Origin: Dallia pectoralis
Taxonomy: Eukaryota > Chordata > Actinopteri > Esociformes > Umbridae
Direction: 5' to 3'
Length of the DNA stretch: 64,000 bases
Assembly (NCBI GenBank): GCA_029465975.1
Contig: CM055728.1
Location: 3,369,908-3,433,907, forward strand
Shown here: positions 56,715 through 64,000 of the stretch, piece after piece
Numbering within the stretch: the stretch's first letter is position 1
How the letters are laid out: each line of letters starts with the position of its first letter
Position numbers and translations under genes: made by a program
The notes under the pieces: model-generated
What the model saw: the letters and a program-made list of their open reading frames with translations, nothing else
What the model was told of the DNA's origin: nothing
Databases searched by the model: none

Positions 56715-56831
56715 TTGCAAGTATACGAATCTTTTATTGCAAGTACACGAATATTATTCTGCAAGTAAACAGAATTTCTGCAAGTACACGAATCATCGTT
56801 ACAAGTACACAAATCTTTTGTTACAAGTACC
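56715..56831. repeat. Short tandem repeat, about 22-bp unit
   Basis: About five or six imperfect copies of tgcaagtacacgaatctttt. They probably belong to a DNA repeat that extends to both sides. Confidence 0.65.
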
Positions 56832-57104
56832 CAAAACGTTTTTTACGGAGCTTCGTCTGGTGGCACTGATTTTACTCCATACATGTTGTCCCTGAGCTCC
56901 GTAACGACATCTCTCATTAATGTTTGCGACTTTAAAAAGTAGAAAACTGTACTCGAAAAATACCCTAACCTCTTCGCTATGTAACACAAAATACCGTTGA
57001 TTTACTACTTCCACCACCCCATCGGAAGTTTCACCCACGTTCTATTTTACAGTAGCGCCCCCCGGAAACAGGTGGACCATGGTCTGTACAGAAGGAGGCT
57101 GTAC

Positions 57105-59289
57105 GGTCAATACACAATAATATCAGACTAGTCTTGGATTTAATAGACTATGGGGATATGATAGAGGATGATGGTTTTATCTTATTCTTAGACTTTAAGA
57201 AAGCTTTTGATATGGTTGAACACAACTTTATTTTTCAATGTCTTGAATTTTTTGGATTTGGTCAAAGGTTTTGTGATACCATGAAAATGTTATATTATGA
57301 CATTAGCAGTTCAATTTCCCTTCCTCATGGAACCTCGCAACGTTTTAATATACACCGTGGAATTCGGCAAGGCTGTCCAATCTCGCCTTTTCTATTTATT
57401 CTAGCAGCTGAAATGTTGGCCATTTTGATAAAAAATGATGTAAATATCGAAAGATTGAACATTATGGATAAATCCTTAATAATAAGTCAATTGGCTGATG
57501 ATACAACCTTGTTTCTTAAGGACAAGCAGCAAATACCCATTGCTATTGAAATGCCTCAGGTTTAAGACTGAATTTGAACAAATGTGAGCTTATGGCCATA
57601 CATGCCCATCCATTAGAATTATTATATAATATCCCATTAAAAAGCACTGTTAAGTATTTAGGAGTCTTTGTCACAAAGGACGAACAGTCAATTGTTAAAC
57701 TCAATATTGATAATAATTTTGCTAAAGCCAAAGCCATTCTTAATAGTTTGCTCCAAAGAGATCTGTCCATATTTGGAAGAATTCTTTTAACCAAAGCAGA
57801 AAGTTTATCTAGAATGATATATCCAGTTTTGTCTTTAGCTATCCCACCTAAGTATATTAAAATGGTTAATCAAGTTAATTTCAATTACATTTGGAGGAAC
57901 AAGGTTCATTATATAAGGAAGGGTGATGTGTTAAAACCATATGAGGAAGGGGGTTTGAACGCTATTGATTTTGATTGTATGAACGGCATGCTAAAATTGA
58001 AATGGTTACAATCTTTTCTTTGTAATTTGGACAGCTTATGGTTCAGTGTCCCAACATCTATCTTTAAAATGGTTGGAGGAATAGATTTGCTACTCAGGTG
58101 TGACTTCAATATAAACAAGCTCCCTCTAAAACTCTCTAATTTTCACCAACAAGTGCTATTATATTGGAAATTGGCATACAAACACAATTTCACCCCACAC
58201 AACACACCAATATGGAATAATAGATATATATATTAATTCGCAACAAAACCATATTCTTAGAAGAATGGTTTAAAAAGGGTATATGGTCTGTCAAGGACTT
58301 GTTGGATGAACAAGGTAACATTCTCAGCTATAATAGTTTTACTCTTAAATATGATGTCTTATGCCAACCTAAACAGTTTTGCTCAGTTATGAATGCTATA
58401 CCCAAGGGAATGTTATTGTTAGTTAGAGGAATGTTATTATATTCAACTATCTCTCCGTGTCTCCCAGTGCTACAGATAGGCGGTTATTGCTTATGTGATC
58501 AAAAATGCAATAACAAACACATTAGGCAAAGCTATCCAAAACCATTTTCCCAGAACAGCTGAAAAGAAGATATATATGTCAGACCCTTGATATTCTAGTT
58601 ACCAAAAAGATTAGAACAAAATACCTATCATTTCCAATCACACCCAAGGCAAAGGAAATCCACTTTAAAATTTTAAATGATATCTATCCATCGAATAATT
58701 TTTTAATGTTTAAATTTAATATTGGGCATAATGACTGCGCCTTCTGTGGTAACAACTATGAAACGACTGAACATATATTTTTTGAGTGTGTTTGTATTGC
58801 CTCTTTCTGGTTAGAGTTGCATGACGTACTTTACAGTAAAAATATTCATATTCCCTCCTTTACTTATAATATGGTAAAATTTGGTTTATTTGAAGAGAAC
58901 AATAAGTTCAATTTTCTTGTCAATAATATCATTTTATTAGCTAAGTTCTTTATACACAAATGCAGATTTCTTAAAACCTCACCTTTGTTAGACATTTTTG
59001 AACGAGAGTTTTATATTTTTGTACGCTCACTAAGACTTATGAAAACTAAACCTGCGTTAAAACTATTTACAGACCTGGAAGCTTTCAAATTAATATGATG
59101 TACTGAAGACCTCTTCTGTTATACGTGAATGTGGTATAATGTGTTTTTATTTTATTTTGCACATTATTTATTATGTTATTGTGCATATGTATAATTTCAA
59201 GTGCAGATTGATAATGTTATCAGGGTTTGTACATGTTGGAGAATTGTTAATAAAAAAAATAAAAAATGTAAAAAAAAATAAAAAAATAA
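57105..59289 (+). mobile_element. 5'-truncated LINE with 13-bp target duplication
   Basis: It begins within the reverse transcriptase (ILFLDFKKAFDMVEHNFIFQ; GIRQGCPISPFLFILAAEML; the catalytic box reads LADDTT) and continues with STVKYLGVFVTKDEQ, LTKAESLSRMIYPVLSL and a C-terminal zinc-knuckle-like block CAFCGNNYETTEHIFFECVC. This is the layout of fish L1-like LINEs. Two or more frame breaks are present (near 57565 and 58236). It ends in an A-rich tail. The 13-bp word aaggaggctgtac lies on both sides (57092-57104, 59290-59302), as expected from target-primed reverse transcription. Confidence 0.9.
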
Positions 59290-59302
59290 AAGGAGGCTGT
59301 AC

Positions 59303-59772
59303 ACTCCAGTACGGTAGGTGGCGGTATATGCACCTTTAAGTTGGTTGCGTTCTGCCATTAAACGAAAAAGAAGGTGAGCGGAGCGGTTATCCGGGAGAAG
59401 ATGGTGGAGTTTGGAACAGCAACGTGTTCGATACTCCTGCCCAAACACTTGGAAAAATATTGTATATCTCAACCTGGCATTAGGTATCGGTTACCCGGGG
59501 ATAATCACAGATAATATATTCTGAAATCTTGAAAACAACGACATTCCACGAGTTGTTACCCAACCCTACACACTCGTTAGGGTGGTGAAACGTGGTGTTA
59601 TTGGGGGTTGAGACTCGTTAGCTAGCTTGGTTAGCCATTTGTTTTGGAACATTGTTGTCATTCCCCCAGCCACAGTCCGATCTTATATGCATTATAACCT
59701 TTGGGGCAATTTTTAAAAGAGTGCCCTACTAACCTTTAAAAGTGAAGTGGTGAAGAAACCTTGTCTGGCGAC
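59303..59772. promoter_or_regulatory. Putative promoter and 5' UTR of the gene at 59773
   Basis: The stretch just upstream of the ATG holds aagatggtggagtttggaac and aaacgaaaaagaagg but no TATA box. The LINE insertion ends 470 bases upstream of the start codon. The start site is not determined. Confidence 0.3.
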
Positions 59773-61198
59773 ATGCCAAGGAGTAAAAAAGGGAAACGTA
59801 GTTCAACCAAGGGTAAGTTGGCTTATTGCTACATTTTTACTTACACGATCTTGTATACTAATCGTAAACATGTAATAGCAGACGAGGTATTGTCTTTACA
59901 ACTAGTAGACATGTGCTGTGTTACTGCCGGAGGATTTCCATATGGAACATGATACGGCTGCTAACGCTAGCTACGGTTCATGTGTATTATTTATTGCACT
60001 GGTATGTGTATGATTTATTGCACTCGTATGTGTATGATTTATTGCACTCGTATGTGTATTATGTATTGCAATGGTATGTGTATTATGTATTGCACTGGTA
60101 TGTGTATTATTTATTGCGCTGGTATGTGTATGATTTATTGCACTCGTATGTGTATTATGTATTGCACTCGTATGTGTATTATGTATTGCACTCGTATGTG
60201 TATTATGTATTGCACTGGTATGTGTATTATGTATTGCACTGGTATGTGTATTATGTATTGCACTGGTATGTGTATTATTTATTGCACTGCCGCTTTGAAA
60301 ACTGCTCTGTTAGCATTTACGATATACTTGTAAGCAAGGTTGCATTGCATACCAAAGGATCCAACGTATATTCGCTGAATTTACCACGTGATGATGAAGA
60401 GTAATTAACTAAAACCAACTGACGTTATATTAAGTCCCAATGCATCTGCGCTATACATAGAGACACTTGATTCAAAAGGTAACGTTGCCTGGATTATTTT
60501 GAGCAAGTCTCCATTTCAGTTTCTGCTCTAATGTGCCTTTCATGATCGTGGGCGGACACCTCTCGAGGCAGGTCCCTGGACAGTCTTCCGTCAGATTTGA
60601 CGTTTAAATATAAATGACAAAAGTCCAGTTATAATTATTCAAGTCGTAACTAGCTATGACAAGACGTCGCGACGGGTAGACGACTTTGGTTTCACGGGAA
60701 ATCTGCACATCTCATGCGGAAGCTACACGTGCCGGGTGTATAATGTCAGACCCGTAAATACTGGAACTCTCTTTTTGCCACGTACGGTGGCCAGAATGCA
60801 GGCGAAACCTAGAAATTACCGATCATTTTAATATAATCTGCAATACGTTCCACCTCTAACCATCTGAAAATACTAAGTATCCACTTAGCAAGTTGTCTAT
60901 CCATATAACAACATACATAGACAATAGTAAATATTAAAATGTATTACAGTAATCAAACAAGACATGTTACATAAAGTCCCTCGTGAGAACCAAAGAAAGC
61001 AATATACACAATATAGGCTAAAAGCAACGTTAGAAAGAAGATGATGTTGCCTGTCTAATAGTCTCTCCTTCCCATCCATGGCCAACCTGCCTGCTACCTA
61101 TTCATTCCTCCCTCTCCAACTGAAACCCTTTACAGGCTCTCTCCGACAGGAGGTTTTACAGTTGCAGCTGTCGGCCAAGGGCCCCTTCTCTTTCAAAG
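59773..61198 (+). CDS. Unrecognised gene, first two coding exons
   Basis: Exon 59773-59812 encodes MPRSKKGKRSSTK and ends at a strong donor (gggtaagt) in phase 1. Exon 61136-61198, between acceptor ccctttacag and donor gtaatg, is also phase 1 at both ends and encodes GSLRQEVLQLQLSAKGPFSF then K. The joined start is strongly basic (Lys/Arg/Ser), as in nuclear or nucleolar proteins. I do not recognise the family. The intron holds a 24-bp minisatellite and the next intron a hAT element. Later exons are not identified in the window. Two consistent splice borders make this a likely real gene, but it is short evidence. Confidence 0.5.
59984..60298. repeat. 24-bp minisatellite
   Basis: About 13 copies of tggtatgtgtattatgtatt followed by gcac, with small variants. 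The unit is a multiple of three, so frames such as YVYYVLHW stay open through it. Confidence 0.95.
60299..61135. other. Intron of the gene at 59773, nothing recognised
   Basis: No repeat or exon recognised before the acceptor at 61135. Confidence 0.45.
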
Positions 61199-61549
61199 GT
61201 AATGCGGCAAAGCTTGAACCTTTAGCCTGCTTCAAACGATAGTCCATCATTCATCTCACCTGGATCCACTTACTAATGTGTCTCTTTGTCACATGGAAGT
61301 TTTCCACACATTTGACCATCTATCAACTTTTGCCACTGACCAACACAGTCCAGCACTTTCCAGCTTACTTTACGACCTATTGTACATTTACAGTCATTGT
61401 CTTCGTTCATGTGGTCCTGTGAGGCTCTTACACAGGCTGTTTCAGCTGGCTTGAAAGTCACTTTGGCTGTCCCAATGCCCCAGGATTTCCAGCCTAATCA
61501 CCCGCTTACTGGCTTGCTCTAACCCCTTGCACTGTCATGTCGTGTCATG

Positions 61550-62773
61550 TAGGGTTGGGCGATGTCCACTAAATTGGCAGTTGCCGATGTTGGCAGTAAA
61601 ACATCGTGATGGACGATGACATCGTCAGCGCGGGGGGGTGCAGTTTTTATACATATGTGTATTGTTTTACATATACTATTTCTAAATACAAAAAATATTT
61701 TCCTTATTTTACTAACCTAACTACTGACAATGGCCATTGATAGGGAAGAGGACCGACTTACTTGGTGGAAAACGAACGAAAACAGATTTCCGTTAGGCAA
61801 GATTAGCATGGAAATATCTGTGCATATGTGCAACCAGTAGGCTACTCCATCCATTATTAAAACCAAAAAAGCTTAATATGTTGGTGTTTCTTGCCAGAAA
61901 CATCGAAATGTAAACATGGTCTATGGTGATTATTATTAGAATTATACACACGTTGCGCAAACCTATTAAATTTGGATTTTGCATGCATATTGTTTTTTAA
62001 ACCTTCATTCGTGTAGTTCATGAGCACTTTACGATTTTCAATAATATCATTGATTTTGTAGCCTTTGCTATGGTTTGCACGACAAAAAAAGTTAATTGTG
62101 CTGTTAATTAGGGTTTTAAGTGAAATGTAAATCCCGAGTTTCGGTCTGAGTGTTCCCGTTTTCTTCTTCTTCTGTGTTTTAATAAATGTGTGTTATCAGA
62201 ATCACATTCATTTTTTCATTTGATTTGACATTATGGCCATTGGCCAAGGCAAATTGCCTTTACAAGTATTAACCAGACAAAAGTTATTTGACGTTCGCTG
62301 GGTTTAATTTAAACTGCTGCTTCAGTGGATCAAGTCACATGAAGAGCTATGTGGCAATGAGCAAGAATTGCTGAGACACTACTAATAATTAATTAATAAG
62401 GTTTTTTTAATATAAAAGTTCAATGGTTAAAGTTATGTAATGTTTGTAAGACATGCAAAAAAGACAAGATGAGGCTATATATGTAGCCTGCCTGACACGG
62501 TACAGAACACGTCACATCTCTAGCATAGACTATAGCCTACAGTATTTTAAATAGCATATATTTTTAACATTTTTGGTCGCGCCCCCCTTTACACCTAAAA
62601 AAGAGAGAATAATAGGACCAGAACTTTTAATTTAAATTAACAACATTTAAATAGTTAAGTGTCGTGATGCTTTGGATGGTCACTATATAAAAGCGCCCAT
62701 ATAGCAGCTTCATCATCGTGATGTCGGTCAACCATCACGATGGACGATGATATCGTCCATCGGCACAACCCTA
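61550..62773. mobile_element. hAT element with exact 8-bp target duplication
   Basis: Begins tagggttgggcgatgt and ends cggcacaaccct plus a. Subterminal motifs agcatcgtgatggacgatga-like occur inverted at both ends (61600-61630 and 62715-62760). Exact 8-bp duplications gtgtcatg lie at 61542-61549 and 62774-62781. No transposase was recognised inside its 1224 bp, so it is non-autonomous. Confidence 0.88.
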
Positions 62774-62781
62774 GTGTCATG

Positions 62782-63254
62782 TCAGCTTAATTTAGAATGC
62801 TTTATGGCAGTCTTCAATGAACTGAAGCATAGCCATTCATCAGCCATCTTACCATCTTGTTTACACAAATATTGTATCGCCTTGGTAAGATGAGAAATGT
62901 TTTTTAGTTTGTGTAACCTCGTTCCGGGGAGCTTATGGTGATCATTTGGATGTAGAAGAACTGAGAAGCTCAACTCATGTGACATTTTAATAGGTTTTTC
63001 TACTTGAAAATAAACACGTAGGCTAACCATGTCTAAAATAATATGTATTCCTGCATCTCTAAATTTCATCATAACATATAGGCTTGGCCTACAGGAAAGA
63101 ACAGTTGTGTAATTTTGTCTTGGTCATACTATATACAATAATTTTTTGTTTGTGTTTGTTGAATAGAACAGAAGATAAAGGGTTTAAAATAATAATAATA
63201 AAAAACGCAATTGTATTATTTTATAACATTGTTCTGCCTTACTGCATTGTCTAG
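62782..63254. other. Nothing recognised
   Basis: No exon or repeat was recognised. Confidence 0.4.
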
Positions 63255-63330
63255 GGTTGGGTACCTTTCGCATTTGAACCTATAACTGGAATTCCGTGCC
63301 GTACCATACCTTTTTTCTGTACTTTTGAAT
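63255..63330. repeat. hAT-like terminus, left end only
   Basis: tagggttgggtacctttcgc resembles the terminus of hAT-like repeats in fish. No partner end is seen. Confidence 0.35.
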
Positions 63331-63599
63331 TAAACTTCTCAAGTCAAAACTTCTCAATTTCATTATTGGTATTTATATACAACTATATAAACTAAACAAA
63401 TTTTAAAAACAACTGATAAAAAGGCAGGAATAAAAAAAACACACTGCAACTTAAGTTGTTTTGCAACTTAATGTATAAAACAAACTACTGTAACAAAAAA
63501 CATCTCTGAACTACACAATAAATTAACGATGGTATGGACTGTATCTTGGACTGTGTACATTGGACATATGATTTAAAAGTACTATTGTAACATTGGCTG

Positions 63600-63765
63600 T
63601 CATTTAAGCATGTTTTATGCTTCTGCGTCGAATCGACGGCGTACCCTCGCAGACCCCCCTGCGTCGACGCAAACCCCTCTCCGACCCCTACGCCATAGCT
63701 CGATGTAAAAAAATTGTAACTACGCGTCGAGGCGACGCAGACCACAAGGGCTGTGATTGGTCAGA
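63600..63765. repeat. GC-rich insert with short inverted words
   Basis: gcgtcgaatcgacggcgtac, cgtcgacgc and gcgtcgaggcgacgcagacc lie within 150 bases in an AT-rich background. They look like a small MITE (perhaps Harbinger-like) but ends and duplication are not clear. Confidence 0.35.
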
Positions 63766-63919
63766 TTATACATCATTTCCGGAGTATGGAGTAAATATTT
63801 TGAAATAGTTAATTTTCCTAGATAATGTTTTAAATTACAGTTAACGTATACTGTGTTTCTTGTGCCTATTACTCGTATATTTTTTATTGTACTTAAACCT
63901 TTGCCCTTTGTTCTTGGCA

Positions 63920-63992
63920 CTTCGATCCGGCCCCCCCATTAGGGAAAGGGAAAATGATGTGGCCCTCACAGAAAAAAGTTTGGGGACCCCTG
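63920..63992. mobile_element. hAT (Charlie-like) terminus
   Basis: The reverse complement begins caggggtccccaaacttttt, the typical start of Charlie-type hAT elements, followed by gccacatcattttccc. Only this end is in the window. Confidence 0.5.
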
Positions 63993-64000
63993 GTTTAGGT

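Noticed and set aside
59913..60404. Frames with YVYYVLHW and CIMYCTGM repeats
   Set aside because: Products of the 24-bp minisatellite, a unit divisible by three.

Overview
The window is a piece of a vertebrate nuclear genome, most likely a teleost fish. It has long introns with GT-AG splice sites, AT-rich introns and spacers, polyadenylation signals, and a dense load of fish-type repeats (hAT and Tc1/mariner DNA elements, 5S-derived and tRNA-derived SINEs, several LINE lineages, minisatellites). The repeat types suit a protacanthopterygian-like fish (pike or salmonid relatives), but I cannot name the species.

Five protein genes could be built exon by exon from splice sites and recalled family sequences. 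In order they are prkar2a (+, RII-alpha regulatory subunit of PKA, exons 13147-21900, N-terminal exon not seen), naa80 (+, actin N-acetyltransferase, 27678-28473, 5' coding exon not seen), hyal3-like hyaluronidase (+, 29046-31995), lsmem2-like single-pass membrane protein (-, 32923-34377) and amt (+, mitochondrial glycine-cleavage T protein, 35852-40669, complete, 415 aa). All five have human counterparts on 3p21.31, so this looks like a compacted conserved block. The genes are unrelated in function; only naa80/hyal3 are close tandem neighbours, and lsmem2/amt are divergently placed. A sixth gene starts at 59773 (two phase-consistent coding exons, product not recognised) and runs out of the window.

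Two of the genes carry a splice-site oddity: amt exon 5 has a GA where the donor GT is expected, and the hyal3 exon 2 acceptor at the ancestral phase reads GG, directly after a 230-bp (TG)n tract.

From about 42 kb to the end the window is mostly repeats. The most striking structure is a LINE (45.5-49.7 kb) whose own coding sequence between reverse transcriptase and RNase H has expanded into a 41-bp and then a 42-bp minisatellite. A non-autonomous hAT element sits inside the first array. At 50.2-53.6 kb a THAP-domain exon is split by a 3.0-kb foldback element, which is itself split by a 1.8-kb hAT-like element. Both insertions have exact target-site duplications. Further on are fragments of a YqaJ/ISL2EU-type protein, a 5'-truncated LINE with a 13-bp duplication, and a 1.2-kb hAT element with an exact 8-bp duplication.

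All family assignments come from reading motifs and from memory of family sequences. No search was run.
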